A stretch of DNA of 64,000 bases, taken from contig NZ_CDDD01000013.1 in NCBI RefSeq assembly GCF_000820165.1, positions 1 through 64,000 on the forward strand, given 5' to 3'. Below the pieces are notes generated by a model. That model was not told the origin of the DNA and did no database searches. It saw nothing but the letters and a program-made list of their open reading frames with translations. A program made the position numbers and the translations under genes. The stretch is from Aeromonas taiwanensis (GTDB lineage Bacteria > Pseudomonadota > Gammaproteobacteria > Enterobacterales > Aeromonadaceae). Positions 27,820 to 39,951 of the stretch are shown piece by piece. Position 1 is the first letter of the stretch. The number at the start of each line of letters is the position of its first letter.

Positions 27820-28707
27820 ATGTTACGCGGTAGTATTGTTGCGCTCGTTACCCCCATGCTGGCCTCGGGTGACATCGATTGGAGCAGTCTGGCTGCACTG
27901 GTTGAATATCATGTCGATGCCGGCACCAGTGCCATCGTTGCGGTGGGCACGACGGGAGAGTCGGTCACCCTGAGCGAACAGGAACACATCGCCGTCGTCG
28001 AAAAGACGGTGGAGTATGCCGCAGGACGCATTCCGGTTATCGCAGGATGCGGTTCCAACAACACGGCCCACGCCATCGCCCTCTCCAGGCGTTTCGCCAG
28101 CACCGGCGTGGTGGCGGGTCTCTCGGTCACCCCCTATTACAACAAACCCACCCAGGAAGGCCTCTATCGTCACTATTGTGCGATCGCCGAGGCTAGTGGT
28201 CTGCCCCAAATTCTCTATAATGTGCCCGGTCGCACCTGCTGTGACCTCAAACCTGAGACGGTGGCCCGTCTGGCCAGGGTGCCCGGCATCATCGGTTTGA
28301 AAGAGGCGACCGGCGATCTGAGTCGCACCCCGCTGCTGCGCGAGCTGTGCGGGCCGGATTTTGCGCTTTATAGTGGCGATGATGCCAGCGGATGTGATTT
28401 TATGCTGCAGGGGGGCGACGGAGTGATTTCGGTCACCACCAATATTGCGGCGCCCCAGATGGCCGACATGTGTCGTGCTGCCCTGGCCGGTGATGCCGGG
28501 CAGGCTCATGACATCAACAATCGATTGATGCCGTTGCATCAGACTCTGTTCTGCGAACCGAGTCCCATCCCGGTGAAATGGGCCTGTGCCCGGCTGGGAT
28601 TGATGGCGACGGCGACCTTGCGCCTGCCCCTGACCGACCTCACCCCAGAGGGAGAAGAGGCGATGGCGCGAGCACTGACGACTGCGGAGTTGATGGCGAG
28701 TGTTTAA
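27820..28707 (+). CDS. dapA: 4-hydroxy-tetrahydrodipicolinate synthase
   Basis: A 295-residue enzyme condensing pyruvate with aspartate semialdehyde, first committed step to lysine and diaminopimelate. The Schiff-base Lys falls at residue 161 (GLKEATGD), the same number as in E. coli. [14 protein letters not shown] and YNVPGRT (with a conserved Tyr) are present. It overlaps bamC by 8 bases. Confidence 0.97.
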   Translation: MLRGSIVALVTPMLASGDIDWSSLAALVEYHVDAGTSAIVAVGTTGESVTLSEQEHIAVVEKTVEYAAGRIPVIAGCGSNNTAHAIALSRRFASTGVVAGLSVTPYYNKPTQEGLYRHYCAIAEASGLPQILYNVPGRTCCDLKPETVARLARVPGIIGLKEATGDLSRTPLLRELCGPDFALYSGDDASGCDFMLQGGDGVISVTTNIAAPQMADMCRAALAGDAGQAHDINNRLMPLHQTLFCEPSPIPVKWACARLGLMATATLRLPLTDLTPEGEEAMARALTTAELMASV

Positions 28708-29818
28708 AGCAAATGGAAAGGGAAATGCAGCGCGCCTGGTGCTGAGTGTCGCGACGGTGGCCGTGCTGGCCGCCTGTAGCTCGCCTCAGGATCGCAAGAT
28801 GGCCAACCGTGGCTTCGAGTATGAAGAGAGCCGCCTCGAAGGCCGCGCCTTCCTTGTGCCCGCCGGGTTGAGTACCCCCGCCTTTAACAGCAATTTCGAC
28901 ATTCCCGCCCTGCCGGAGAGCAGCCGCGAGGGGGCCCTCGGCGCCAAGGTGGACGTGCGTCCGCCTGCCCAGCTGCTGACCGTGGTACCGGGTAGCCAGG
29001 TGGTGGCCAATGCCAGCGAACCCACAGTGGCCTTCTATGCCCTGAGCACCAGCCAGAGCGTCGAGCGCGACACCTGGGCCTTCCTGATGAACTTCCTGGC
29101 CGAACACAAGGTCACCACCGAGAGGCTGGATCAGCAGGCTGGAGTCTTGCAGACCGGCTGGTTCGACAACTCCGCCGTGCTTGATGGCTGGGCGGAAGAG
29201 GACGATGACTTCCAGATCCGCCAGCGCTACCAGTTCACCCTGCGCAACGACGAGCAGCGCCACGCCACCATGATGTCGGTACGGGTGCTGGATCACGAAG
29301 AGACCATCGATGGCGAGACCAGCACCGAGCTGACGCCGGCCGATGCCCAGCGCTACGCGACCCGCGCCCTGAACCAGTTTTCCCTCTATTACGACAAGCA
29401 GCTCAAGGCCCGGGAACAGCACAAGTCCAGCGATGGCATGGGGCTGCAGCTGGGGCTGGACAACAACGAGCTGAGCGCCTGGATTGCCGAGGGGTCGTTT
29501 GACCAGGTCTGGCGCCGCCTCAACCAGGTGCTGCCGGCCTACGGCTTCACCATCAAGGATACCCAGCAGTCCCTGGGCTGGATCGACGTCGAGTATGACG
29601 ATCCGGGCAGCGAATTCTGGCAGGCCAAGGGTGCCGAACCGTTCAAGCTGGAGGAAGACAAGTACCGCTTCCAGCTCGGGGAGATGGCGGGGGGCAAGAC
29701 CTCCATCACCCTGTTCGACAAGGACAAGAAGCCTGTCTCGTCTGGCGTCATCTCCCAGATGTACATCAGCCTGTCCGAGGCCTTTGCCAAGGGCTTGGCC
29801 GATCAGGGAACAAAATAA
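28700..29818 (+). CDS. bamC: outer-membrane assembly lipoprotein BamC
   Basis: A 372-residue lipoprotein of the BAM complex that inserts beta-barrel proteins. The signal ends in lipobox LAAC (lipidated Cys at about residue 26), followed by the conserved flexible segment RGFEYEE and two helix-grip domains. No ATG exists in frame near the start; GTG at 28700, inside the end of dapA, is used. The dapA-bamC-purC order is conserved. Confidence 0.93.
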   Translation: MFKANGKGNAARLVLSVATVAVLAACSSPQDRKMANRGFEYEESRLEGRAFLVPAGLSTPAFNSNFDIPALPESSREGALGAKVDVRPPAQLLTVVPGSQVVANASEPTVAFYALSTSQSVERDTWAFLMNFLAEHKVTTERLDQQAGVLQTGWFDNSAVLDGWAEEDDDFQIRQRYQFTLRNDEQRHATMMSVRVLDHEETIDGETSTELTPADAQRYATRALNQFSLYYDKQLKAREQHKSSDGMGLQLGLDNNELSAWIAEGSFDQVWRRLNQVLPAYGFTIKDTQQSLGWIDVEYDDPGSEFWQAKGAEPFKLEEDKYRFQLGEMAGGKTSITLFDKDKKPVSSGVISQMYISLSEAFAKGLADQGTK

Positions 29819-29822
29819 GCAT

Positions 29823-29853
29823 GAAAACAGGGGCCTCGCGCCCCTGTTTTGTT
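29823..29853 (+). terminator. terminator after bamC
   Basis: AAAACAGGGGC-CTCGC-GCCCCTGTTTT with a short T run. The following 130 bases hold a second, weaker hairpin (ACAGGGGCCTGTGCGCCTGT, about 29932-29951) and the purC promoter region. Confidence 0.88.
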
Positions 29854-29986
29854 ATGCCCGACTCACCGCAGGGCCTGCATGTCGGGCCGACGGCAAGGAG
29901 CCTTCGGGCTTGATGATGAGAATCCCCCACAGACAGGGGCCTGTGCGCCTGTCTTACTAGTCCCACAACAGGAAGTGTTATTAGCC

Positions 29987-31090
29987 ATGAGTCTTGCAGA
30001 TCAAGTATTGGCGGTGAACGACGATTTGCCGATCCGTACCGATAAACCTGTCCATTCCGGCAAAGTGCGCAGCGTCTACTGGTTGACCCCCGCAGACAGT
30101 GCCCGACTCATCAAAGAGAAAGGCTATGATGTTCCGGCCGATACGCCGCTGGCCCTCATGGTGATCAGCGACCGTATCTCGGCCTTCGACTGCATCTGGC
30201 AAGGGGTGGACGGCCTGAACGGCGTCCCGGGCAAGGGCGCGGCGCTCAACGCCATCTCCAGCCACTGGTTCAAGCTGTTCAAGGAGAAGGGACTGGCGGA
30301 CAGCCACATCCTGGACATCCCGCATCCCTTCGTCTGGATAGTGCAAAAGGCCCGTCCCGTGATGATCGAGGCCATCGCACGCCAGTACATCACCGGTTCC
30401 ATGTGGCGTGCCTACAAGGATGGCGAGCGCGAGTTCTGCGGCATCACCCTGCCGGAAGGGCTCAAGAAGGATCAGAAGCTGCCCGAGATCCTCATCACCC
30501 CCTCCACCAAGGGGATCCTCAAGGGGCTGGACGGTGTGCCGGAAGCGGACGACGTCAACGTCTCCCGCAGCGACATCGCGCGTCACCACCAGGCGTTCGG
30601 CTTCCGCTCCCCGGCGGACATCGACCGCTACGAGGCGCTGCTCAAGGATGGTTTCAACGTCATCAGCGAGGCGCTGGCTGCGCTGGATCAGGTCTTCGTC
30701 GACACCAAGTTCGAGTTCGGTTACGTGACCGACGCCGCCGGCAACGAGAAGCTGATCTACATGGACGAAGTGGGCACCCCCGACAGTTCCCGCATCTGGG
30801 ATGGCGCCGCCCTGCGTCATGGAGAGATCGTGGAGAAGTCCAAAGAGGGCTTCCGCCAGTGGCTGCTCAACCACTTCCCGGATCCGGACATCCTGCTCAA
30901 CAAGAACCGCATGCCGGAGCGCTTCGCCCTGGCCCGGGACAACAAGCTGCCCACCGAGGTGATGATGGACATCTCCAACACCTATGTGGGGATCGCCGAG
31001 AAGATCATCGGTCAGCCGCTGGTACGCAGTGCCAATCCGAAGCAGGAGATCATCGAGGTGCTGCGCGAGCAGTACGGTCTGATCGACTGA
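29987..31090 (+). CDS. purC: phosphoribosylaminoimidazole-succinocarboxamide synthase (long form)
   Basis: A 367-residue SAICAR synthase, purine pathway step 8. Motifs: [37 protein letters not shown] and [14 protein letters not shown]. It is the long version seen in Vibrio and relatives, about 130 residues more than E. coli PurC. ATG 29987 follows AGGAAG at about 11 bases. Confidence 0.95.
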   Translation: MSLADQVLAVNDDLPIRTDKPVHSGKVRSVYWLTPADSARLIKEKGYDVPADTPLALMVISDRISAFDCIWQGVDGLNGVPGKGAALNAISSHWFKLFKEKGLADSHILDIPHPFVWIVQKARPVMIEAIARQYITGSMWRAYKDGEREFCGITLPEGLKKDQKLPEILITPSTKGILKGLDGVPEADDVNVSRSDIARHHQAFGFRSPADIDRYEALLKDGFNVISEALAALDQVFVDTKFEFGYVTDAAGNEKLIYMDEVGTPDSSRIWDGAALRHGEIVEKSKEGFRQWLLNHFPDPDILLNKNRMPERFALARDNKLPTEVMMDISNTYVGIAEKIIGQPLVRSANPKQEIIEVLREQYGLID

Positions 31091-31106
31091 GGCTGAGCCC
31101 TTTTTT

Positions 31107-31138
31107 TGCCGCCGGCGAACAAACGTTTGCCGGCGGCG
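31107..31138 (+). terminator. first hairpin after purC
   Basis: GCCGCCGGC and GCCGGCGGC pair around an AT-containing loop (GAACAAACGTTT). There is no clean T run after it; the second hairpin at 31165 is the better terminator. Confidence 0.5.
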
Positions 31139-31164
31139 GGCGAGGTGTTCTCAAAACGGATAAG

Positions 31165-31194
31165 GAAACGGGCCCCATGACGGGGCCCGTTTTC
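31165..31194. terminator. bidirectional terminator between purC and the dehydrogenase gene
   Basis: AAACGGGCCCC-ATGAC-GGGGCCCGTTT followed by T residues on the plus strand. It lies between convergent genes. Confidence 0.88.
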
Positions 31195-31213
31195 ATTGGT
31201 GTGTCCGGTGAGT

Positions 31214-31816
31214 TCAGCCATTGACCCGGAAGATCTGGCCGGTCTGAACTCCCAGCACCGACTTCTTGTAGGCCTGGGCCACCCGGGCGGCGGGCACAGG
31301 AACGAAGCCCGGGAAGAAATCGCCGTATTTGCCCATGGACTCTTCCAGCACGGTGGGGCTCACCACGTTGATGCGCAGGCCCCGGGGCAGTTCGCAGGCG
31401 GCCGCCTTCACGAAGTGCTCGATGGCACCGTTGATGGTGGTGGCGCTCACCCCCCAGTTGATGGGGTCCTCGCTCAGGATGCCGCTGATGAGGGTGATGG
31501 AGCCCCGATCGCTCAAGTGGGGGATGGCGGCCCGGGTCAGGTTGATCTGACCCATCAGCTTGCTCTGGAGGCCCAGCTGCCACTGTTCGTCGCTCATCTC
31601 CGTCAGGGCATTGAAGGCGACGCTGCCGCTGGCGACCACCAGGGCGTCGAAGGTCCCGATCTGGTCGAACAGCGCCTGGATGGAGGCCTGGTCCCGCATG
31701 TCGACGGTCGCATCGCCCCGGCTGTGGCCGACCCGGATCACCTGGTGATCCTTGGCCAGCAGCTCGCTCACGGCGGAGCCTATGGTGCCGGAAGCACCCA
31801 CAATCACAATTTTCAT
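31214..31816 (-). CDS. short-chain dehydrogenase
   Basis: A 200-residue SDR with the NAD(P)-binding start MKIVIVGASGTIG. The usual Tyr-x-x-x-Lys catalytic motif is not evident: the expected place reads GVSATTINGAIEHFVKAA, where Tyr is replaced. This is a known feature of a short, atypical SDR subgroup, so activity is uncertain. AGGAG is 8 bases before ATG 31816. It is divergent from the LysR gene, which probably controls it. Confidence 0.82.
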   Translation of the reverse strand: MKIVIVGASGTIGSAVSELLAKDHQVIRVGHSRGDATVDMRDQASIQALFDQIGTFDALVVASGSVAFNALTEMSDEQWQLGLQSKLMGQINLTRAAIPHLSDRGSITLISGILSEDPINWGVSATTINGAIEHFVKAAACELPRGLRINVVSPTVLEESMGKYGDFFPGFVPVPAARVAQAYKKSVLGVQTGQIFRVNG

Positions 31817-31914
31817 CTGCGTCACTCCTGGTTGGGATAGGTTGATGATAGCTGGATGAAAAGAGAGAAAAAGCGCTTATGATGAACCCATTGTTTCCAT
31901 ATTGGAGCTAATGG

Positions 31915-32817
31915 ATGGACATCGCCCATCTGAGCAGTTTTTACGAGGTGGTGCGACGGGGCAGCTTCTCCGCCGCCGCCGATACCCTGGGGGTGAGCAA
32001 GGGGATGCTGAGCCGCCACGTCAGCGCCCTGGAGTCCTCCCTCAATGCCCAGTTGCTGCAGCGCACGACGCGCCGGCTGAGCCTGACCGAGGCGGGCAAG
32101 ACCCTCTATCAGCAGGCGGGGGAGATCTTCGCGCTGGCCCGCCAGGCGGAGCAGGACATCCAGGCCCTGACCGAGGAGGACGGCGGCAGGCTGAGGTTCA
32201 CCTGCCCGGTCAGCACGGGGGACAGCATGGTGAGCGATCTGCTTGCCCGCTTCGCCGAGCTCTGCCCCGGCGTCCAGGTGGAGCTCAACTTCACCAACGC
32301 CATGATCGACATGAGCCAGGGGGAGCATGACATCGCCCTGCGCGCCATGAGCCCCATCCCCGACAACCTGGTGGCGCTCTCCCTCGGGCAGTTGAAGGAC
32401 GTGGTGGTGGCCAGCCCCGCCCTGCTGGCCCGGGAGGGGGTCCCCGCCACTCCCTATGAGCTGGGGGGGCGCCCCTGCCTGCTGCAGGGGCACAACCCGG
32501 ACTGGGAGCAGTGGCACTTTCGCAAGGGGGAGGAGGAGGCGCGCATCCTGGTGCAAGGCAAGGTGCGGGCCAACCACTACAGCACCGTGCTGCAGCTGGC
32601 CCGGGCGGGCATGGGGTTTGCCAAGTGTCCCCTGATGGTGGTGGAGGCCAGCCTGGCGAGGGGGGAGCTGGTACCGGTGCTGGAGAGCTGGCAGACCGGG
32701 CTGCACCCGATCCATGTGCTGCACGCCCAGCAGCGGCGGGTGCCGCGCAAGATCCGGCTGTTCAAGCAGGTGCTGGCCCAGTGGTTCGCCGAGCGCCCCC
32801 ACTACCTGCTGCGATGA
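31915..32817 (+). CDS. LysR family transcriptional regulator
   Basis: 300 residues. N-terminal winged helix-turn-helix (FYEVVRRGSFSAAADTLGVSKGMLSRHVSALE) and a C-terminal substrate-binding-like domain (about 90-295), closest in style to the AaeR/DmlR-like group. Divergent from the SDR gene across 98 bases, the usual LysR-target layout. The inducer is unknown. Confidence 0.9.
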   Translation: MDIAHLSSFYEVVRRGSFSAAADTLGVSKGMLSRHVSALESSLNAQLLQRTTRRLSLTEAGKTLYQQAGEIFALARQAEQDIQALTEEDGGRLRFTCPVSTGDSMVSDLLARFAELCPGVQVELNFTNAMIDMSQGEHDIALRAMSPIPDNLVALSLGQLKDVVVASPALLAREGVPATPYELGGRPCLLQGHNPDWEQWHFRKGEEEARILVQGKVRANHYSTVLQLARAGMGFAKCPLMVVEASLARGELVPVLESWQTGLHPIHVLHAQQRRVPRKIRLFKQVLAQWFAERPHYLLR

Positions 32818-32897
32818 GGTGAGCCAGGGGGCCGTTATTTTTCTGTCATATGGGGCTGCTACCCTGCGCCATCATCGCGAAAGGAGAGAGACAGGGA

Positions 32898-33518
32898 ATG
32901 AAGCGTCATCAGGGTTGGGCTGGCGTTGCGCTGCTGTGCTGCGCCGGTGTGCAGGCCGAGGTCAGGGTAGCGGTGCCCAGGGATTTCCAGATCCTGGCGG
33001 TGAGTGCGGGCAAGGTGCAGGACGAGCAGCACGCGGTGCTGGCCGACGGTGTGCAGCAGTTGTTGGTGCGCTATGAGGGGGTGATCCCGAGCCGCAACAG
33101 CAGCGACAACGATCGCCAGATCCGCTCCGAGCCCCAGGTGCTTCGCTACGAGGCCAGCGGGCAGTCGGTGCGTCTGCAGGCCACCGTGCCCAGCGACGAG
33201 AAGGGGATGGAGCGCTACGCCAGTGCGCCGCCCCTGGCCCTGGTGGCCGGTGGGCAGCCCCTTGGCGTGCAGCAGGATGTGCTGGTGGTGCAGGGGATGC
33301 AGATAGGCATGGACTGGCATGCCAGGCTGATGGAGTACAACCGTGGCACGGGCGCTGCGGTGCTGGCCAGCGTGGCGCCCGTCACCCAGACTACCCCGAT
33401 GCCCCAGGCAGCCACTGTCCCGGCCAGCGCCCTGGAAGGGCAGTTGCAGCAGCTCTTCCTGCAGGCGGACCCCGAGCTTCGCAAGCGCTTCATCGGCTGG
33501 GCTGTGCCCCGCCTTTAA
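32898..33518 (+). CDS. DUF2057 family exported protein (YccT-like)
   Basis: A 206-residue secreted protein with a signal peptide (about 1-20, cut near VQAEVRV). VAVPRDFQILAV, LADGVQQLLVRYEGVI and the stress on short beta segments fit DUF2057/YccT. Start MKRHQGW at 32898 follows AGGAGAG and AGGGA sequences. A single-gene unit between the LysR gene and the HIT gene. Function is not known. Confidence 0.8.
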   Translation: MKRHQGWAGVALLCCAGVQAEVRVAVPRDFQILAVSAGKVQDEQHAVLADGVQQLLVRYEGVIPSRNSSDNDRQIRSEPQVLRYEASGQSVRLQATVPSDEKGMERYASAPPLALVAGGQPLGVQQDVLVVQGMQIGMDWHARLMEYNRGTGAAVLASVAPVTQTTPMPQAATVPASALEGQLQQLFLQADPELRKRFIGWAVPRL

Positions 33519-33589
33519 GTTTGCCTCCCGTTGCAGTAACGTGGGCACTCTCATCCCCTGACGTGCCCATGTTGACCAGCGAGGCCCCC

Positions 33590-34036
33590 ATGTTCGAATT
33601 GCATCCCCGCCTGCAGGCGGATACCCGTGTCCTCGGGGATCTGCCCCTCTGCCGCGTCCTGCTGGCCAGGGACAGCCAGTATCCCTGGCTTATCCTGGTG
33701 CCCAGGGTCGCCAACCTGCGGGAGATCCACCACCTGCCCCCTGCGCAGCAGCAGCAGCTGATGCAGGAGTCCTGCGCCGTTGCCACCCTGATGGAACAGG
33801 CGCTGAACCCGGACAAGATCAACGTGGCGGCCCTCGGCAATATGGTGCCCCAGCTGCACCTGCACCACGTCGCCCGCTTCGCTTCGGATGCCGCCTGGCC
33901 AGGTCCCATCTGGGGGGCTCACCCCGCCGTGCCCTATGAGACGCAAGCATTGCAAACCGCGGCCGATAACTGGCGAACCCGGTTGCTTCCCCTCGCTGGA
34001 TTCCAGCCCTGGCCGGACGATAATTGCATCAAGTGA
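33590..34036 (+). CDS. HIT domain protein with a Gln-substituted triad
   Basis: A 148-residue nucleotide-binding-fold protein. The histidine-triad site reads QLHLHHVAR: the first His of HxHxH is Gln, while the later catalytic His remains. The variant context NMVPQLHLHHVARF recurs in a gammaproteobacterial subgroup as I recall it. ATG 33590 with GAGG at 5 bases is preferred to ATG 33569. Likely a nucleotide hydrolase or transferase; substrate unknown. Confidence 0.82.
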   Translation: MFELHPRLQADTRVLGDLPLCRVLLARDSQYPWLILVPRVANLREIHHLPPAQQQQLMQESCAVATLMEQALNPDKINVAALGNMVPQLHLHHVARFASDAAWPGPIWGAHPAVPYETQALQTAADNWRTRLLPLAGFQPWPDDNCIK

Positions 34037-34154
34037 GAGGTGGCTCCCGCTTTGCGCATCGGGAGCATGCAATCTGTTAGCGTCTCGCGTCCGTGCGTGA
34101 TGACATGGGCGGCCAGCGAGACAAGCCTATTTTTTCGATCAGCAGGAAGGTTCC

Positions 34155-34847
34155 ATGATAGTGACAAGATCCGAGGATGATGCCGTATTGACCACAGAGG
34201 ATGTGCTGCTGAGTCTGTGCAATTCGGTGACGAGCGTATTGAGTGCGGCGACCCAGACCCAGGTGCGCTTCTCCGGCATGGTGCAACGGATCAGCAAGAC
34301 CTGCCTCAAGCCTGACATCGGCTGCTTCGTGCTGTTTGACGGCGGCTTCTCCGGCCTGGTGGTGATCAACTTCTCCGCCGCCGCGGCCATGGAGCTCTAC
34401 GAGAGCTACATGCTGAGCATGGGGCTCTCCAAGGAGGATCTCGCCATCTCCCACACCTCGGACGAGGTGAGCAACGTCATGGGCGAGCTGATGAACCAGA
34501 TCGTCGGCAGCTTCACCACCAAGGTGGGGCGCGAGTTGCAGACCCACATCACCCAGAATCAGCCCAAGATGCTGGCTCTGAACAAGCAGGTGATGCTGAG
34601 CGTGGACACCAACCTGGACAACCCCGAGACCCGCCGGGTCACTTTCTTCACCGCCAGCAACAACATCTTCTATCTGGAGCTGGCCATGGACAAGACGGAG
34701 TTCATCCGGATTCACGATGGCGGCGTGCAGGAGGAAGTCGATCCGGACGAGCTGATCGCCCAGGCCAAGCTGGCGGCCAAGCCGGCCCCGGCCGCCGCCC
34801 CGGCGAGCAACGAGCACGACGATCTGCTGGATTCCCTCGGCATCTGA
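34155..34847 (+). CDS. DUF3334 protein, CheX/CheC-like
   Basis: A 230-residue cytoplasmic protein of the DUF3334 family. Signature stretches: VRFSGMVQRISKTCLKPDIGCFVLFDGGFSGLVV (short pieces), SDEVSNVMGELMNQIVGSF, and NIFYLELAMDKTEFI. The middle motif (E-x-x-N-x-x-x-x-x-hydrophobic) resembles the active region of CheC/CheX phosphatases, which remove phosphate from CheY. A low-complexity Ala/Pro tail (about 205-218) ends DDLLDSLGI. Phosphatase activity is inference. Confidence 0.8.
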   Translation: MIVTRSEDDAVLTTEDVLLSLCNSVTSVLSAATQTQVRFSGMVQRISKTCLKPDIGCFVLFDGGFSGLVVINFSAAAAMELYESYMLSMGLSKEDLAISHTSDEVSNVMGELMNQIVGSFTTKVGRELQTHITQNQPKMLALNKQVMLSVDTNLDNPETRRVTFFTASNNIFYLELAMDKTEFIRIHDGGVQEEVDPDELIAQAKLAAKPAPAAAPASNEHDDLLDSLGI

Positions 34848-34866
34848 CCGCGCCGGCACAAGACAT

Positions 34867-34897
34867 GAAAAAGGCCACCCAGAGGGTGGCCTTTCTC
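34867..34897. terminator. bidirectional terminator between DUF3334 and DUF2860 genes
   Basis: AAAAAGGCCACCC-AGA-GGGTGGCCTTTCT between convergent genes. Confidence 0.88.
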
Positions 34898-34910
34898 GTT
34901 GGCAAAGGGC

Positions 34911-35909
34911 CTAGAAGTTGTAGAGCAGGCCGGTGCTGACGCGGGTGGCCTGGCTGTCGTAGAAGTCGATGTCGGAGTCGGCGCTGGAGTAGGCCAGGGT
35001 GAAGGTGGAGGAGAGGGACTTCACCCCGAACAGGTTGTGCCAGAAGAAGGTGCCATTGAGGGCGAACTCGCTGGCATCCGCGCGCTGGCCGAACAGGGGG
35101 TTCGCCTCGTCATACTTGCGCTTGCCGCCATAGACGTTGCTCACGATGGACCACTGGGGGCCGCGTTTGGCATAGGTCAGCTGCAGGCCGGTGTTCTGGT
35201 AGCTCTCTGCGCTGCCGTCGAGATCTGCCTCCTTGTAGAGGATCGCGGGCTCCAGCAGCTGGTTGCCGGCGAGGTGCCACTGGTAGGAGAGCTCAATGGC
35301 GTGGATCTTGCCGTTGCGATCCAGCATGGGGGCGTAGTGGGTGCCGTGGGTCAGGTCGTACTGCTGGCCGCTGCGCTCCTCGTCGAGCTCCACTTCCCGG
35401 CTGGTCAGGGTGCCGTAGAAGTTGCTGCCCCAGATCCTGTCCCAGGCGAAACGCACCCCCTTCGACTCGAGATCGGTCTCGCTGCGATCCACCCCGGTGG
35501 CGAAGGGATCGCTCCACAGCTTCACCGGCATGAGGTTGAACACCAGAGAGGTCGCGACTACGCCCTTGTCGCCCATCTCCTGGCGCAGGCCGAACTGCTG
35601 GGTGAAGTCGAAGCGCACCGCGTCCTGGATCAGGTTGCCGAGGAAGATCTGGGTGCGGGTATCGGCGAAGGTGTAGCGGATGTCGGCGTTGATAAGGGGG
35701 CTCAGGCCGCTCTCGCTGTCGGGGGAGCCGAGATCCTGGATGCGGCTGTTGCTGTCATCGCCGGCATAGAAGTTGGACTCGTAGCTGGTGGCGTTGACCC
35801 CGCCCAGCAGGAAGCCTGACCAGCCCGACACCCGGGGGATCTCCCCCAGATCGGCGTGGGCGGCGTTGGCGACCAGCAGGCCAAGACTCAACAGAACATG
35901 ATTGCGCAT
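34911..35909 (-). CDS. DUF2860 outer-membrane beta-barrel protein
   Basis: A 332-residue exported protein. Signal peptide (MRNHVLLSLGLLVANAAHA) then repeated amphipathic beta strands ending in the outer-membrane signature LLYNF with terminal Phe. IPRVSGWSGFLLGG, DIRYTFADTRTQIFLGN and FAWDRIWGS match the DUF2860 family of Vibrio and Aeromonas. AGGAG is 8 bases before ATG 35909. Function unknown; divergent from arcB. Confidence 0.85.
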   Translation of the reverse strand: MRNHVLLSLGLLVANAAHADLGEIPRVSGWSGFLLGGVNATSYESNFYAGDDSNSRIQDLGSPDSESGLSPLINADIRYTFADTRTQIFLGNLIQDAVRFDFTQQFGLRQEMGDKGVVATSLVFNLMPVKLWSDPFATGVDRSETDLESKGVRFAWDRIWGSNFYGTLTSREVELDEERSGQQYDLTHGTHYAPMLDRNGKIHAIELSYQWHLAGNQLLEPAILYKEADLDGSAESYQNTGLQLTYAKRGPQWSIVSNVYGGKRKYDEANPLFGQRADASEFALNGTFFWHNLFGVKSLSSTFTLAYSSADSDIDFYDSQATRVSTGLLYNF

Positions 35910-36112
35910 CGGGAGTGCTCCTGACATTACGGATGACAAGGGAGTCAGCAAGATCCGGCCTGGCAGGCTGAACCGGCGCTGACTGACGCATGGCGGGCAT
36001 GCTACTCCAGTCGGAGTGTGACGTTAATCAATAATTTATGGTGCGGCGGGCAAGAGTTCAGGGCGCCGTACTGGTATCCTGTTTGCGCAATAAAAGGGGA
36101 GAAAACACCGCG

Positions 36113-38425
<2,313 letters not shown>

Positions 38426-38458
38426 CGCCACCGGGAGCCGCTGGCAAGGAGCCACACC

Positions 38459-39835
38459 ATGTATGACCGTTTGATAACCCCCGAGCGCATCCACCCCTGG
38501 GGCGACGGCAGCCTGCTGGAGGCGACCGAACAGGATCGCGCCCGCATCGTGCAGGCGGCGCCGGTGCGCCGCTTGCAGCAGAAGACCCAGGTCTTCCCCC
38601 TGGACGTGAAGGCCTCGGTACGCAGCCGCCTCACCCACTCCCTGGAGGTGCAGGAGACCGGCCGCCAGATCAGCCGACGCATCCTGTCCCTGCTGCCTGC
38701 CAACACGGTGTGCGAGGGGGCCTTTATCAATCTGGTGGAGATGTCCTGCCTGCTGCACGACGTGGGCAACCCGCCGTTCGGCCACTTCGGCGAGCAGGTG
38801 ATGAGCCAGTGGCTGGCTCAGGAGCTGGACGACCTCTTCGCCCGCGCCCACGATCGGCTGCCGAGCGCCCAGTGGGCCGAGCTTCGCCAGGATCTGCTGG
38901 TGTTCGACGGCAATGCCCAGAGCCTGCGGCTGGTGCACAGCCTGCACGAATTGAACCTCACCCTGGGCCAGCTGGCGGCCCTGTGCAAATACCCGCAGCA
39001 GCCCCAGCCGGGGCTGCACAGTCCCCAGGGTTATGGCCAGCATCATGGCTGGACCAGCAAGCGCGGCATCTTCTTCAGCGAGCAACTCCTCTACAGCGCC
39101 CTCGGCCAGAGCCTGGGGCTGGCGCCCGGGTGCCGCCATCCGCTGGTCTACATCATGGAGGCGGCGGACGACATCTCCTACTGCATTGCGGATCTGGAGG
39201 ATGCGGTGGACAGGCATATCCTCACCCAGGGGGAGCTGCTGACGGCGCTGCGCACGGCCGATCAGGGAGACTACATGGCCGCCCTGCTCGACGAGGCGCT
39301 GGCCTCGGGCCGGGGCTTCTTCCCCCATTTCCGCCAGCAGCTGACCCGGGATCTGGTGGCGCTGGCGGCCCACACCTATGTGAGCGAGCACGAGAGCATA
39401 CTGAGCGGCGCCTACCCCAGGGCGCTGCTGCACGGCCAGGCCCCGGCGGCCCGGGTGCTGGATGTGCTCAAACAAGTCGCGAAGGCGCAGGTGTTCATGC
39501 GCCCCGAGGTGGAGGCCCTGGAGCTGGAGGGCTACGCCGCCCTGCGCGGCGTGCTCTCCACCTATGCCTGTCTGCTGGCCCTGCCTGCCAGCCAGTTCGA
39601 GCGGCTGCTGGCCGGTGACGGGGGCAGCGAGCTCTTCTTTGCGAGGCGGCTGTTCCATCGCCTGTCGGCCCGCCACCTCAAGGCGTATCGACTGGCGGTG
39701 GCGAGCCGGGATCCGCGCTTTCACGAGGGGGCCGAGCAGGAGTGGTACTACCGGGTGCGGCTGCTGCTCGACTATGTGAGCGGCATGACGGATACCTATG
39801 CGCTGGAGGAGTTCCGGCTGCTGTCCGGGATATGA
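38459..39835 (+). CDS. dgt: dGTP triphosphohydrolase
   Basis: A 458-residue HD-domain enzyme that hydrolyses dGTP to deoxyguanosine and triphosphate. Metal ligands lie in SRLTHSLEVQETGR, CLLHDVGNPPFGHFGE and EAADDISYCIADLEDAV. Shorter than E. coli Dgt (505). It starts 33 bases after arcB and may share its transcript. Confidence 0.92.
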   Translation: MYDRLITPERIHPWGDGSLLEATEQDRARIVQAAPVRRLQQKTQVFPLDVKASVRSRLTHSLEVQETGRQISRRILSLLPANTVCEGAFINLVEMSCLLHDVGNPPFGHFGEQVMSQWLAQELDDLFARAHDRLPSAQWAELRQDLLVFDGNAQSLRLVHSLHELNLTLGQLAALCKYPQQPQPGLHSPQGYGQHHGWTSKRGIFFSEQLLYSALGQSLGLAPGCRHPLVYIMEAADDISYCIADLEDAVDRHILTQGELLTALRTADQGDYMAALLDEALASGRGFFPHFRQQLTRDLVALAAHTYVSEHESILSGAYPRALLHGQAPAARVLDVLKQVAKAQVFMRPEVEALELEGYAALRGVLSTYACLLALPASQFERLLAGDGGSELFFARRLFHRLSARHLKAYRLAVASRDPRFHEGAEQEWYYRVRLLLDYVSGMTDTYALEEFRLLSGI

Positions 39836-39855
39836 GGGGGCCTCGCCCGAACGGC

Positions 39856-39880
39856 CTCCCACCCATATGGGTGGGGGAGA
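39856..39880. terminator. hairpin after dgt
   Basis: CTCCCACCC-ATAT-GGGTGGGGGAG, with no T run behind it. It may mark the end of arcB-dgt, but the poor tail keeps confidence low. Confidence 0.45.
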
Positions 39881-39882
39881 GA

Positions 39883-39911
39883 TTGCGTAAAATTCGGTGT
39901 TTTTTTACACT
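39883..39911 (+). promoter_or_regulatory. sigma70-like promoter upstream of the small ORFs
   Basis: TTGCGT (39883-39888) and TACACT (39906-39911) are 17 bases apart, 41 bases before the 30-residue ORF. It would start the transcript carrying the two small ORFs. Confidence 0.5.
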
Positions 39912-39951
39912 GTGGCAACTTGTTCAACTTTCACACGGTAAGGAGACGAAT

